DNA of 64,000 nucleotides from CAIZGX01 sp044349305 (GCA_044349305.1 JBIKRF010000001.1:27741-91740), one strand, 5' to 3'. Positions 26,418-36,111 are shown, counted from the stretch's first letter. Notes: generated by a model not told the origin, from the letters alone. Translations and numbers: made by a program.

Positions 26418-27893
26418 ATGCAGGTTACATTCGGTGAATTCATAAAAAAAAGACGTTCTGAATTAGGCTTTCCACTTCGAAAAGTTGCAAGCTTTATAGG
26501 ATTAGATACTTCAACCCTTGGTAAGATAGAAAAGGACGAAAGAAATATGAGTTTGGAGTTATTAAACAATCTTTCAATAATTTTAAAGACAGAAAAAACG
26601 ACACTTTTGAACTATCATTTTTCTACAAAAATAGCAGATGAATTAAAAGATTATCCTGAATTTGAAGAGGTTTTGAGCATAGTTAGTGAAAAACTTCAAA
26701 AATTTGCTTCAGGTCAAAATGCATTAAAATTTGATAAGGATTGGAGAGAAAAGGAGTTTTCGAACCCAAATGCAACTATAAAGATTGGAACAATGTTCTC
26801 GGGAATTGGTGCAATTGAATATGCACTGAAACGTTTGCATTTAAAGACTGAGATACAGTTTGCAAGTGATATTGATAGTTTCGTAAAGAAAAGTTATTTT
26901 GAAAATTATAATATTACTGAAGCCAATTGGTACAATGATGTTCACAATATTAACGGCAAAAAGTATAAAGGGAAATTACATTTGTTAGTTGGAGGGAGTC
27001 CTTGCCAATCATTTTCGATGGTCGGGAAGCGAAGAGGTTTTGATGATACAAGAGGTACTTTATTCTATGAATTTGCCAGGGTTGTCAAAGAAAGTCAGCC
27101 AAATGTTTTCATTTTTGAAAATGTAAAAGGTCTCATAAATCATGATGGAGGAAATACATTCGAAACCATAAAGGCGACTTTTGATGAACTTGGATACAAA
27201 TATTTTTATCAAGTTTTAAACGCAAAGAACTATGGAATGCCGCAGCACAGGGAGCGCATTTTTGTAGTAGGTTTTAAAGATAAAAAGGCTGAATTTACCT
27301 TTCCGGAGGCTGTGGAGTTAGAATATAAGATGCAGGATTTTTTAGAGGATTACACGGAAAGTAAATATTACCTCAAAGAAAAGGGGGTGAAATTTGTGAC
27401 TAGTTCAAAGAATAGGACGAAGCGTTATACTCAAATAAATGGAGAAATTGCACTATGCCAAAAGGCAAATCAACAATTTAATTGGCATGGTGATTTTGTT
27501 TTTGAATTTGGAAAAAGTGATTTTGATGAATTCATTTTTGATGTTAATGATGTTGAAGAAAAGTACTATTTATCCGACAAAGTTCGTGACTATGTTTTGA
27601 GTAGTGGTACAAAAACGTTTAAAACATCAATAAAAACAGATCTTGCAATAGCAAGACCACTTCTGCAGAGCATGCATAAAATGCACCGTGCTGGTGTGGA
27701 TAATTATGTCACACATACAGGGAAAATTAGAAAATTAACGCCAAAAGAATGCTTGCGTCTAATGGGTTTTCGTGATGATTTCAAACAGGTTGTAAGCGAC
27801 ACACAAATGTACAGACAGGCAGGAAATAGCATTGTTGTTGATGTACTTATAGCCATACTTAAGCAGATGGACATTACTAAATATTCAAACTAG
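26418..27893 (+). CDS. HTH-fused DNA cytosine-5 methyltransferase
   Basis: A 491-residue protein. Residues ~5-60 form an XRE-type HTH (FIKKRRSELGFPLRKVASFI, then LDTSTLGKIEKDERNMS). The C5-methyltransferase motifs follow: motif I GTMFSGIGAIEYAL near 123, motif IV GGSPCQSFS with the catalytic Cys, motif VI FENVKGL, motif VIII QHRERIFVVGF, and motif X QAGNSIVVDVL at the end. It protects host DNA in a type II system with the HNH nuclease encoded 4 bp downstream. The HTH fusion allows methylase-mediated autoregulation through the palindrome just upstream, replacing a separate controller protein. Confidence 0.92.
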   Translation: MQVTFGEFIKKRRSELGFPLRKVASFIGLDTSTLGKIEKDERNMSLELLNNLSIILKTEKTTLLNYHFSTKIADELKDYPEFEEVLSIVSEKLQKFASGQNALKFDKDWREKEFSNPNATIKIGTMFSGIGAIEYALKRLHLKTEIQFASDIDSFVKKSYFENYNITEANWYNDVHNINGKKYKGKLHLLVGGSPCQSFSMVGKRRGFDDTRGTLFYEFARVVKESQPNVFIFENVKGLINHDGGNTFETIKATFDELGYKYFYQVLNAKNYGMPQHRERIFVVGFKDKKAEFTFPEAVELEYKMQDFLEDYTESKYYLKEKGVKFVTSSKNRTKRYTQINGEIALCQKANQQFNWHGDFVFEFGKSDFDEFIFDVNDVEEKYYLSDKVRDYVLSSGTKTFKTSIKTDLAIARPLLQSMHKMHRAGVDNYVTHTGKIRKLTPKECLRLMGFRDDFKQVVSDTQMYRQAGNSIVVDVLIAILKQMDITKYSN

Positions 27894-27897
27894 TTTT

Positions 27898-28872
27898 ATG
27901 AAAATTATTCTTGATAACCACGATTTTAGAGTTGTTGATACAAAAGAGAGAATTACGATTGCTGATAGTTTTGTGGTTAGACAAAACAAAATAGGAGGCG
28001 GAAATGGCGAGGCTAAATTGTACATAGGTCAGAACGTGCAGGATACAAGAACCTTTTTTGGAGAGAAAGGATTTTCTATTCCTTGTTTTTTGATAAAAGC
28101 GGACTTGAAGAAGTATCTTGAAGAAACGAAAGTAGAATATTTAAAACCGGAACAACCTTACATTAATAAAGACATATTGCCAAATCTTTGGAATGATAGA
28201 AAAGGATTAATAGACTCATTACCTGAAAAAATTAATTTTGAAGTTATTGAGCAAACACAAATAGCCGGACCTCGAGTTTATGTAAGTTCAAATGATAACG
28301 CATATAAACTTATCAGAGAGCTTTCGTTACCTAATATTACATTCATTTCTGTGATAAAGTTGATAGACGAAAAGGGGATGTTGAGCTATTATTTCAGATT
28401 ATTTGCGGATTATTTTGGGGAGACAAATCATCCATATCTGCTTCAAATGGAATCTGAAGAATTAAATGAAAGTGACTTGCCGCAAGAGGAAAAGAAACAG
28501 TTGATGAAATCTAGAATTGGCCAAGGTGAATACCGTTCGAAATTACTCAGTGAATGTCCGTTTTGCCCAATTACGTTGATTTCAGATGATAGGCTGTTAA
28601 TTGCAAGCCATATTAAACCTTGGTCCATTTCAAATGATTTTGAAAAAACAGACCCTAAGAATGGTTTTATGTTAACACCAACTTTCGATCGGTTATTTGA
28701 TAGAGGATTTTTATCATTTACAGACGATAAAAGAACAATACTATCGCCTTTTTTATCCAATATGACATATTCAAAACTTGGGATTTCTGACAATAGAATT
28801 ATTTCACATTTGCCAATTTCAGGAAGAGAACAATATCTTGATTATCATAGAAGGGAAATTCTCAAGAAATAG
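27898..28872 (+). CDS. HNH type II restriction endonuclease
   Basis: A 324-residue protein 4 bp after the HTH-methyltransferase. The C-terminal ~100 residues carry the HNH_2 signature: CPFC, then LLIASHIKPW, NGFMLTPTFDRLFDRGFLSF. His and Asn supply the beta-beta-alpha metal site, and the Cys pair may bind zinc. The N-terminal 200 residues probably recognise DNA and resemble no domain I can name. The pairing with an adjacent C5 methyltransferase supports a cognate restriction enzyme. The recognition site cannot be read from the sequence. Confidence 0.85.
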   Translation: MKIILDNHDFRVVDTKERITIADSFVVRQNKIGGGNGEAKLYIGQNVQDTRTFFGEKGFSIPCFLIKADLKKYLEETKVEYLKPEQPYINKDILPNLWNDRKGLIDSLPEKINFEVIEQTQIAGPRVYVSSNDNAYKLIRELSLPNITFISVIKLIDEKGMLSYYFRLFADYFGETNHPYLLQMESEELNESDLPQEEKKQLMKSRIGQGEYRSKLLSECPFCPITLISDDRLLIASHIKPWSISNDFEKTDPKNGFMLTPTFDRLFDRGFLSFTDDKRTILSPFLSNMTYSKLGISDNRIISHLPISGREQYLDYHRREILKK

Positions 28873-29281
28873 CACTCGTTTTTTCATTATTCAGATTAAA
28901 TTTAAGCACTAATTTTGCTGAGCAAAGTGCACTCTATGAGAATACTTTGCTAATGTGCTTCCCACGAGAAGTATTGCAGCTTTAATAAAAGAGAAGAGAA
29001 GGTGAAAAAGCGAACTTTGAAAAAGTTAGAGTCACTGATTTAGCCAAAAGCTCATCTTCACACAATGCTTCCCATTGAAGTCAGGCTTGGCGAAGGTGGC
29101 GATTTTCACCACAAATGTTGATGCGGAGAACCAAACTTTGATTAACCACAAATGTGTCTACGGAGCACTGAACCGCCACTTTTGCCAAACCCGTGTTGCC
29201 TGCCGTGTTTTTATTTTTGTTCTTATATTTGCAAATATGATAATTTATGTTGAATATTGCAAATAAATTAAAATTACAGTC
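28873..29281. other. Intergenic region with hairpins between two R-M systems
   Basis: No gene is supported in this 409-bp gap. It holds an 8-bp perfect stem (AGCAAAGT at 28921-28928 and ACTTTGCT at 28944-28951) and the attC-like element at 29070-29204. The word TGCTTCCCA-nn-GAAGT appears near 28955 and again near 29067. A 63-residue frame at 29075 lies inside the hairpin element and is not credible. Confidence 0.5.
29070..29204 (-). repeat. attC-like hairpin 3
   Basis: The imperfect inverted repeat GGCTTGGCGAAGGTGGCG (29084-29101) pairs with CGCCACTTTTGCCAAACC (29174-29191), 15 of 18 positions. Its outer box GTTGCCTGCC (29195-29204) is the complement, at 9 of 10 bases, of GGCAGGTAAC in element 2, as expected for the two ends of one integron cassette. 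The segment 29154-29173 matches 36061-36080 of element 1 at 17 of 20 bases. The other outer box near 29075 is degenerate. Confidence 0.6.
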
Positions 29282-29566
29282 ATGACAAACTGGAATGATA
29301 AGTCTAAAAGACTACTAAAGTCAGAGCTAATAAAACGAGGTGTTTCAAACTCAGATTTAGCTTTAATGCTTAATGAAATTGGTGTCGAAGAAACAAAAGC
29401 AAGCATTGATAGTAAAATCAGTCGTGGAAGTTTTAGCACTTGTTTTCTTTTGCAATGTCTAACAGTTATAGGTTGTCACAAAATAGAAATTGAGGATTAT
29501 GAAAGTACATTTTTAATGGCTGCTGAACCAAATGAACCTTATAAAACTACACGCAATGAAAAATAG
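29282..29566 (+). CDS. DUF6471 HTH-like protein
   Basis: A 94-residue protein of the DUF6471 type: LKSELIKRGVSNSDLALML, then DSKISRGSFSTCFLLQCL, ending in IEDY. The fold is a lambda-repressor-like HTH. It sits directly before the second cytosine methyltransferase and overlaps its start by 11 bp, a common arrangement for this family. It probably controls expression of the restriction-modification genes or assists the methyltransferase. The upstream region contains the cassette hairpin, not a clear promoter. Confidence 0.8.
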   Translation: MTNWNDKSKRLLKSELIKRGVSNSDLALMLNEIGVEETKASIDSKISRGSFSTCFLLQCLTVIGCHKIEIEDYESTFLMAAEPNEPYKTTRNEK

Positions 29567-30920
29567 AACTGTAAAATTTATCGATTTGTTTGCGGGTCTT
29601 GGTGGGATTCGCTTAGGATTTGAAAAGGCTTTTAAAGATGTTGGAATGGAAACAGAATGCGTCATGACTTCAGAAATAAAGCCACATGCCGTAAAAACAT
29701 TGAAGCATAATTTTAAAAATGATTTTTTGGCTGGAGATATTTTTGATATTCGAAATGAATTTATTCCTGATTTTGATTTTTTATTGGGAGGTTTTCCATG
29801 TCAACCTTTTAGTGCAGGAGGTAAACGACAAGGTTTTTTAGATACAAGAGGAACGTTGTTTTTTGAAATAGAACGAATTTTAAGAGACAAAAAGCCTAGT
29901 GGTTTTATTTTGGAAAACGTAGAAGGCCTGGTAAAACATGATTTAGAAAATAAAAATGATGAAATTGGAAGAACTTTAAAAACGATTTTACACACACTTG
30001 AAGTTGATTTAGATTATAAGGTAAGTTGGAAAGTTTTTGACAGTTTGGAATTTGGATTACCACAATCTCGTAAACGAATTTTTATAGTTGGTACTAAGAA
30101 GAAAAAAATTGACTTGAATGGAGTTGAACCGGTTTTTAATCCTTTAGAAAGTGTTTTAGAAAGAGGATTGCCAATACTTAAATCTGATTTTATTGATAAA
30201 CTTCTATTTCACTTCCAACTTGAAGATTTATATGGGAAATCAATAAAGGATAAGCGTGGAGGGGATAACAATATTCATAGTTGGGATATTGAATTGAAAG
30301 GAAGTGTCTCAAAGAAGCAAGCCAATATTTTGAATCAATTATTCAAACAAAGACGAAAAAAGCAATGGGCTGAAGAAATTGGTATTGATTGGATGGACGG
30401 AATGACTTTGACTTTAGAGCAAATTAATACTTTCATTGATTTACCAAAAAAGGATTTAAAAGCACATCTCGAAGATCTTACTAAGAAAGGATATTTGAAA
30501 TTCGAGCATCCTAAAAAATTAGTCAAAGTGAAAAATATAAATGGAATAAGTACTTCACGGGAATATGACGAAACTAAACCGAAAGGATACAATATTGTAA
30601 CTGGTAAATTAAGTTTTGAAATCAATAAAATTCTTGACCCTAAAGACATTGCTCCAACATTAGTTGCAACTGATGTTTCTAGATTGGCCGTGCCTGATGG
30701 AAAAGGATTAAGAAGATTGACTATTCGTGAAGGATTGAGATTATTTGGATACCCCGAATGGTATGAAATTCCAACTAAAGAATATGATGCTTTTGATTTG
30801 TTAGGCAATACTGTTGCTGTCCCTGTTGTAGAATTCGTTGCTTCTAAAATAGCTGCAACATTTACTAGCGAAGTTAAGCGTATGGATAGTACTCATTCAA
30901 AACTTCATCAAGTACATTAA
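29556..30920 (+). CDS. DNA cytosine-5 methyltransferase
   Basis: About 454 residues from the ATG at 29556. An earlier in-frame start at 29532 would add eight residues inside the DUF6471 gene. The motifs are complete: FIDLFAGLGGIRLG (I), GGFPCQPFSAGGKRQGF (IV, catalytic Cys), LENVEGL (VI), LPQSRKRIFIVG (VIII) and LLGNTVAVPVVEF (X). The 100-residue variable region before motif IX differs from the other methyltransferase in this window, so the specificities should differ. It pairs with the convergent DpnII-like endonuclease; the two genes overlap by 47 bp at their 3' ends. Confidence 0.92.
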   Translation: MKNRTVKFIDLFAGLGGIRLGFEKAFKDVGMETECVMTSEIKPHAVKTLKHNFKNDFLAGDIFDIRNEFIPDFDFLLGGFPCQPFSAGGKRQGFLDTRGTLFFEIERILRDKKPSGFILENVEGLVKHDLENKNDEIGRTLKTILHTLEVDLDYKVSWKVFDSLEFGLPQSRKRIFIVGTKKKKIDLNGVEPVFNPLESVLERGLPILKSDFIDKLLFHFQLEDLYGKSIKDKRGGDNNIHSWDIELKGSVSKKQANILNQLFKQRRKKQWAEEIGIDWMDGMTLTLEQINTFIDLPKKDLKAHLEDLTKKGYLKFEHPKKLVKVKNINGISTSREYDETKPKGYNIVTGKLSFEINKILDPKDIAPTLVATDVSRLAVPDGKGLRRLTIREGLRLFGYPEWYEIPTKEYDAFDLLGNTVAVPVVEFVASKIAATFTSEVKRMDSTHSKLHQVH

Positions 30921-31818
30921 GTGTTCTTTGGTTAAATACAAAATCACTTGCCTCATAAATACGATGTAGGTCATTTTGTCTTCCAACCCATCCAAAACCA
31001 TCGCAATAATTGAGCATAATTATTCTATTTGCTCTGTGATTTGCGTTGTGTCTCATTAATGTACTGAAAAATTCAACAAGTTGGTCGGCTCTCTTAGATT
31101 GCCCACTCCCTGTTGTTATATTGTAAGAAGATTCTATTAGGATAATCGGGGCGCTAACACTAGGAATTAAAAAATCAATGTTTTTGTTGAGTAGTGGGAA
31201 CTCTTTTTGAATTTCATATTGTAGTGTTCTATTTACATTCGCTTTATAGCTTTCTAGTCTAGTCCGGATTAATCTTTCTACATGAGCACCAACTTCGTTA
31301 GAGTATTTTCCTTGAATCTCATTGTCATTTAATATTCGTTCAACATATTTATGGTCTCTCAAATCAGAAATAAATTCAGGGTCTGTCAATTTGAAATTTC
31401 TCATATAGTACAGAGGAATTTCTGCACCAATTCTTGAATTTCTTCCTCCGATAAAAAAATCAATTAGCAATTCTCTAAAAGCACTGTCAATTTGCAATGT
31501 TTTGCTAATTCTTTTAACGTCCCATTCCGTTCTAAAGTCTTCGTCATTATGTCTATATCTGAGAAGGGAAACGACTCTTTTCAGTCTTTCCTCAGATAAG
31601 CCGATTAACGAAACAAATGCCTTGAGTTTTTCTACAGCTGTAAATTCATTGTCAGTTGTCAGAAAATTTGTTAGTTCTTGTGGAGTTGAAAAACGGTCGC
31701 AATTTTGGTTTATAAACTCTGTCAATGGCTCGATTGAAAGTAAAAAATTATTATCAAAAGCGTCATCAATCATAAATGACATACTATTTTTCCAATCTTC
31801 AAATGATATTTTCGGCAT
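30874..31818 (-). CDS. DpnII/MboI-like type II restriction endonuclease
   Basis: A 314-residue protein convergent with the cytosine methyltransferase. Residues ~210-245 have a PD-(D/E)xK-like core: NIDFLIPS (Asp), then IILIESSYNITTGSGQSKRA, which resembles the EvNFYnxxGSK block of DpnII/MboI enzymes with Glu kept and the usual Asn-Phe replaced by Ser-Ser. The N-terminus is helical (FEDWKNSMSFMIDDAF). The 3' end overlaps the methyltransferase by 47 bp, which is a lot for convergent genes and links their inheritance. DpnII proper pairs with an adenine methylase, so the family name is approximate. Confidence 0.75.
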   Translation of the reverse strand: MPKISFEDWKNSMSFMIDDAFDNNFLLSIEPLTEFINQNCDRFSTPQELTNFLTTDNEFTAVEKLKAFVSLIGLSEERLKRVVSLLRYRHNDEDFRTEWDVKRISKTLQIDSAFRELLIDFFIGGRNSRIGAEIPLYYMRNFKLTDPEFISDLRDHKYVERILNDNEIQGKYSNEVGAHVERLIRTRLESYKANVNRTLQYEIQKEFPLLNKNIDFLIPSVSAPIILIESSYNITTGSGQSKRADQLVEFFSTLMRHNANHRANRIIMLNYCDGFGWVGRQNDLHRIYEASDFVFNQRTLNVLDEVLNEYYPYA

Positions 31819-31883
31819 CGTTCTATTTCTTATTTACACAAAAGTAATGTTTCTAAATTAAAGCTCTTTCTGTCAATTAATAT

Positions 31884-31970
31884 GGCAGGTAACGATCCTG
31901 CACTAGGCGAAGTGTCGCTTTCTATCGAGTGTAACTGTTGCGCCATTTTGATTAGTGCATGTTGTATGCC
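31884..31970 (-). repeat. attC-like hairpin 2
   Basis: The element lies between the 10-bp outer boxes GGCAGGTAAC (31884-31893) and GTTGTATGCC (31961-31970). Inside, TGCACTA (31898-31904) and TAGTGCA (31953-31959) form the stem. GTTGTATGCC is the exact complement of the box GGCATACAAC at 35974-35983 in element 1, so the two bound the SEC-C gene. It begins 47 bp after that gene's stop codon. Confidence 0.6.
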
Positions 31971-34900
31971 GTTTTTATTTTATTAATTTCGTTTTAGGGT
32001 TGGGACAGACATAATCTTAAACAGGGAGAATTGCTTTCAATCCAAACTCCTTTAATTTATAAAAACTTACCATTTCAAAAGGTAGTTCTTTCAATTTTAA
32101 ATATTTTGTTGGTAGTTCCTCTGAAGTCAAGATTGCTGGAACAACCGAGTAACCTGATAAATCAACCTCATACTTCTTACCTAATAATTCTAAGTTGTCC
32201 TTGATCCAAACGTATCGACCTTCGTGCTTTTCAATCCAACCTTTTTCAGAATCACTACCAAATAGATTGTTCACTTCTTCAACCATTTGTTTTACGTTTC
32301 TTGCGACTTCAGTCTTTTTGCATTCTAATAGAAAAACAACCTTTAAGCCATGGTCAATGACAAGAACATCAATGTCTCCTAAATCCTGATCTGCTTTCAG
32401 AAATTTGTTTTGATTGATAGGCAGTTCTTGATCAACAATTCTGTCTTCAGGAAGACCATCGACATAGTCATATACCGTCTGAGTGAAAGCTGCCCCCTTT
32501 TTGTTTAGTTGATCACCTATTAACTTCGATAAACTTCCGCCATCTTTGCAACGAAGTTTTCCAGAATGGAATAGATAAAGGGTTTGAGTAGCTGCAATCT
32601 TAGCTTGTCGAGGTCCATAAAAGCAGCGATAGTCATTTTTCTCTTCGTCATACCTCCGTACTATTGGTTTTCTAATTAGTGATAAACCTCGGTTGTATCT
32701 CCATGGGAATACGTCATAAGCAAAGTACCCTTCAGGTAATTCCATTAAGCTTTTTCGCTGATCCAAGCTGTAATAACTCATTAGAGCATCAAACTCATCA
32801 TCAGATAAACTATCAAGTACTTTTTGCGCTTGCTCCTTAAGTTCCATTTGATAGATCTCAGTGCAACCAGGGTCTCGTTCAAATGCGGACCAAATTAGAA
32901 GATGAGAAAATTCAAGAATCCTTGTTAGCTTTACACCGAACTCTTCATAAAAAGCCTTCTCCGTTTTCTCCGTAATTCCGGTATCTCCGCTGTAATCTTT
33001 CTCTGAAAAATTGTCCTCGAATTCCGTTATAGCGTCAGCTACGTTCTCCTTTGTTCTCGCTAAACTGAAAGGGTTAAAGACTTCTTTTCCTATGCTGTGA
33101 TCTGTACCTATCCTTTGAGAATCAAGCACATCAATTTTACCCTCAGAAAGACCGAAATTGATAAGGTCTCCATGCATTCCCCATGCAATAATCTGTTCCA
33201 TCAATGCAAGCAACTTATCAAAATCAGATTTACTCGCAATTTTTTTACCATTTGATGGACATGCAGCAATATGCTCAATTAAGCATCGAGTGCTTAAAGA
33301 TGTTTGGTTAACGTTCTTTAACGTTTCGTTTAACTCATCTATGTGTTGTTCTTCAGATACGAAACAGGCAATTCTTGTAGGTGTTTTTAATATAGCGTCA
33401 GTACGCTTGTTAATCAGAGCTTCGTTAAGTCTGAAAAGTCTTCGTAGCAAATCTTCACAATCGTAATCCGCGATTTTTGAATCCAGCCATGGCAAGAATA
33501 TTCGTGTTACCAAATTTCTGATAAATCCGTAACCATCTTCTATTTCTTTGGTCTCAGCCGTGATAAAACCAGCTGTTAAAGATCGTGGAACTATTTCATC
33601 GAGTATTGCTCCAATATTGTATTCTTGGACATATCGATAGCCGTTAAGTCCCCTAGGATCCAATTTGATTTCATCCTCAGTATTTAAAACGAATACTTTC
33701 TTTTTCAATCCAATCGGAACGTGCTCTGAAATTACCGAGTCAATAACTGCTTCAGTTATAGTTCCTGTATTCCTGTTTCCTTCATCAAATTTCTTGAATC
33801 CTTGTAAAAGTGCTCTAACCATGATTTGTTCTCCTTCATTATCTCCTCCGTAGAGATAAGGAGTGATTTGGTGTGGTATTTTGAATTGTAGTTCATTCGC
33901 GCCAATCTCAACCTCAAAGAGATCCATCAATCCAGGTTCTCTATCAAACTTGATTTCAATATTCTCAAACTTTGAGCGATCAATAAAGTCAAACTTAATT
34001 GTAAAAGGAGACGAAATTATCTTATTTATTGGGCCATGTGCCACACCTGTTATCTGCCATACCCAATATGAGATTGCTTCCGAAATTTCAATGTAAACTC
34101 CTCTATACTGAGAGTCAATTGAATAGATGTCTCCGGCAAATTCAACCCAAATAGGGTGTTTGTATCCTTCAACTGCATGGCTTAGTTTTTTACCAATGTA
34201 AGCCATCGGGTAATAGATGTTGCTCGATCCTTTTACTTTAAGGCAAGGCGTTACTCCCAGTTCTCCCTGGTCATTCAATTTCTGTATAGAGTGTATGTCT
34301 TCATCCGTAACGATTTTTTGAATGAAAGACGATGAGTAACCCGGTTCCATCCATAACATTGATGGCAAAGCATCGTCATTTAGGTAGAAACTATTGTCTT
34401 TATCCTTGTAGAGTGAATAAAAATCAAGATCACTTTGCATAGGAGGTAGATCAACTTTACTTGTAAAGTGAGATTTAGCCTCAGAAAAGTTCCATAGAGA
34501 AAGACAGTCGTAATCTCTTTCTTTCATGAGGAGATCGAATTCGTTAACCGAAAAGTTTAGAATATTTGCTCCTTCAACTTTTTTATACCCTCCAAGGTAT
34601 TGTCTTCCCAATCCTGCACTTAATCTGATAAGTAGAATCCGATCATTTGGGTATTGATCTTTAATCTTTTGCAATGTGGACTCGGTAACTCTATCATATT
34701 CGTCTTCATTTTTCACTGTGTGCATTGAAAAATATGGGTGTCTTTTATCATAGTTACTTCCGTCATCAAATGATAAAACAACATAAGCGATCTTATCCGA
34801 GTCAAACCTAAAAACTTCATGTCTGAAAGAGTCTGGTCTTTCCAGATCGAACTCGTCAGAGATTCTCTTGTAATCAGAGGATGAGAGATGTGTAAGAGAG

Positions 34901-35982
34901 TTATTCCAAACTACTCTAATATACAACTTAATCAACTCAGGTAAGCACTCTAATGTGATCGAGGATTCAATAATTGCATGAAGCAATGCAACATGAATAT
35001 TAGCTGGAGACAATATCCTATAACCCTCATAAACCTTTTGAATCGGTCTTGGTATCAATGGATTCTTGCCCGGGTCATCGCTGGATAGGTCATCAACTTC
35101 GTTTAATGCGAACAATTGCAAGGTGTCAGAATGAGCATTGCATAATGTTGCAAGCTCAGCGATTTTCTCATCGGTGATTATTACAGACTCTCGTAAATTG
35201 TGTTCTCCAAGAAATATTTTGTTGTCCTCTAAAACCCCTGATAAGTAACGGGTTAATCCACTTGTTTTAACACAATAATCAGATAGTCCAAGCATAAGAA
35301 TGGAGGAGTCATATACAAGTCGTTTGAACTTATCAGGAAGAGTATTATCTATATGGAAAATCACATTCAGCATTGAGCTTAATATGAATACTCCAGAGTC
35401 TGAAATTCCTGGTAGAACAAGGTAATCTCCACCATAGAATGTTATTAGCTCGGTAAATAAATTTACAGGTGGATCTTCAAGGTAATGATGATGGTAATGA
35501 TCATCAAGCACTTTTTGGAGCTTTGCTTTATCAGTGCTTCCTGAGTCTTTTTGCCCATAAAGAATTGCTTCACGAATTAGCAATTCCAGTCGAATATTTT
35601 TCCCATGGTTCTCTGGCAGCATAGAAGCTGTAACAAACCAATCCAAGAGGAATTCTTTGTTGAATTCAATTAAAGGATGTTGCTGATGAGTCTTCTCGGG
35701 GTTAGCAAGAGTGATGCCTTTGATTATGCAACACTTCTTAAACTTCTTTCCACTATTGCAAGGACAAGGATCGTTCCTACCTACTTTTTTACTCATTAGA
35801 ATTTAATATTACTCATTTATATTTGCAAAATCCCGATCAATCAATGCTCGGTTATTATGCTGCTTATACTTCAATAATTGCTTTCAAGTGACCTCCGCAC
35901 CTCATGCTCTCCTGCATTGGTTTGCAGCCATCCAGGAAATATACTTGAACATGTAGTGATTTTTTATTTCAATGGCATACAA
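31893..35982 (-). mobile_element. Integron-like cassette 2 carrying the SEC-C gene
   Basis: A 4.1-kb unit that begins with TTGTATGCC (complement of 35974-35982) and ends with the G of the recombination box in element 2. It holds one minus-strand gene, 32017-35796, read in the same direction as cassette 1. Its terminal boxes pair 10 of 10. The size is far above the usual ~1 kb. Confidence 0.55.
32017..35796 (-). CDS. Large SEC-C protein with C-terminal nuclease-like domain
   Basis: A 1259-residue protein. The first 25 residues are a SEC-C zinc motif (VGRNDPCPCNSGKKFKKCC). Residues ~30-1090 are not assignable to a known domain: mostly acidic, with no Walker motif and no membrane segment. Near residue 1150, DIDVLVIDHGLKVVFLLECKK gives the Asp and Glu-x-Lys of a PD-(D/E)xK nuclease, followed by helices (NVKQMVEEVNNLF). 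SEC-C domains bind zinc and often partner with nucleic acid or SecA-like proteins. The gene stands alone in an integron-like unit within a defence island, so a single-protein defence role is a fair guess but unproven. Confidence 0.65.
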   Translation of the reverse strand: MSKKVGRNDPCPCNSGKKFKKCCIIKGITLANPEKTHQQHPLIEFNKEFLLDWFVTASMLPENHGKNIRLELLIREAILYGQKDSGSTDKAKLQKVLDDHYHHHYLEDPPVNLFTELITFYGGDYLVLPGISDSGVFILSSMLNVIFHIDNTLPDKFKRLVYDSSILMLGLSDYCVKTSGLTRYLSGVLEDNKIFLGEHNLRESVIITDEKIAELATLCNAHSDTLQLFALNEVDDLSSDDPGKNPLIPRPIQKVYEGYRILSPANIHVALLHAIIESSITLECLPELIKLYIRVVWNNSLTHLSSSDYKRISDEFDLERPDSFRHEVFRFDSDKIAYVVLSFDDGSNYDKRHPYFSMHTVKNEDEYDRVTESTLQKIKDQYPNDRILLIRLSAGLGRQYLGGYKKVEGANILNFSVNEFDLLMKERDYDCLSLWNFSEAKSHFTSKVDLPPMQSDLDFYSLYKDKDNSFYLNDDALPSMLWMEPGYSSSFIQKIVTDEDIHSIQKLNDQGELGVTPCLKVKGSSNIYYPMAYIGKKLSHAVEGYKHPIWVEFAGDIYSIDSQYRGVYIEISEAISYWVWQITGVAHGPINKIISSPFTIKFDFIDRSKFENIEIKFDREPGLMDLFEVEIGANELQFKIPHQITPYLYGGDNEGEQIMVRALLQGFKKFDEGNRNTGTITEAVIDSVISEHVPIGLKKKVFVLNTEDEIKLDPRGLNGYRYVQEYNIGAILDEIVPRSLTAGFITAETKEIEDGYGFIRNLVTRIFLPWLDSKIADYDCEDLLRRLFRLNEALINKRTDAILKTPTRIACFVSEEQHIDELNETLKNVNQTSLSTRCLIEHIAACPSNGKKIASKSDFDKLLALMEQIIAWGMHGDLINFGLSEGKIDVLDSQRIGTDHSIGKEVFNPFSLARTKENVADAITEFEDNFSEKDYSGDTGITEKTEKAFYEEFGVKLTRILEFSHLLIWSAFERDPGCTEIYQMELKEQAQKVLDSLSDDEFDALMSYYSLDQRKSLMELPEGYFAYDVFPWRYNRGLSLIRKPIVRRYDEEKNDYRCFYGPRQAKIAATQTLYLFHSGKLRCKDGGSLSKLIGDQLNKKGAAFTQTVYDYVDGLPEDRIVDQELPINQNKFLKADQDLGDIDVLVIDHGLKVVFLLECKKTEVARNVKQMVEEVNNLFGSDSEKGWIEKHEGRYVWIKDNLELLGKKYEVDLSGYSVVPAILTSEELPTKYLKLKELPFEMVSFYKLKEFGLKAILPV

Positions 35983-36111
35983 CGTTTCGGGGGTTTGCGA
36001 TGGCGGGGATTATTAGCACTAAACTTTGTTCGGATAACTGAACTTCCAACTTGCACTAAAGTGTCTGCGAAGCACGGAACCCCAGCTATCGCAAACGCCT
36101 TGTTAGCGGCT
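35974..36111 (-). repeat. attC-like hairpin 1
   Basis: Long imperfect palindrome between the boxes GGCATACAAC (35974-35983) and GTTAGCGGCT (36102-36111). The inner stem GTTTGCGAT (35993-36001) pairs exactly with ATCGCAAAC (36088-36096) and continues with mismatches. The stop codon of the membrane-protein gene (36103-36105) lies inside the outer box, as is common for integron cassettes. Confidence 0.65.

Larger units (their letters stand above)
29080..31892 (-). mobile_element. Integron-like cassette 3 carrying an R-M system
   Basis: Unit bounded by the TTACCTGCC half-box of element 2 (complement of 31884-31892) and by element 3. It contains the DUF6471, cytosine methyltransferase and DpnII-like genes. 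At about 2.8 kb and with genes on both strands it is larger and less uniform than usual cassettes. The left end is approximate because the distal box of element 3 is degenerate. Confidence 0.5.

Noticed and set aside
29075..29266. 63-residue plus-strand protein
   Set aside because: It is contained in the hairpin element between the two R-M systems.
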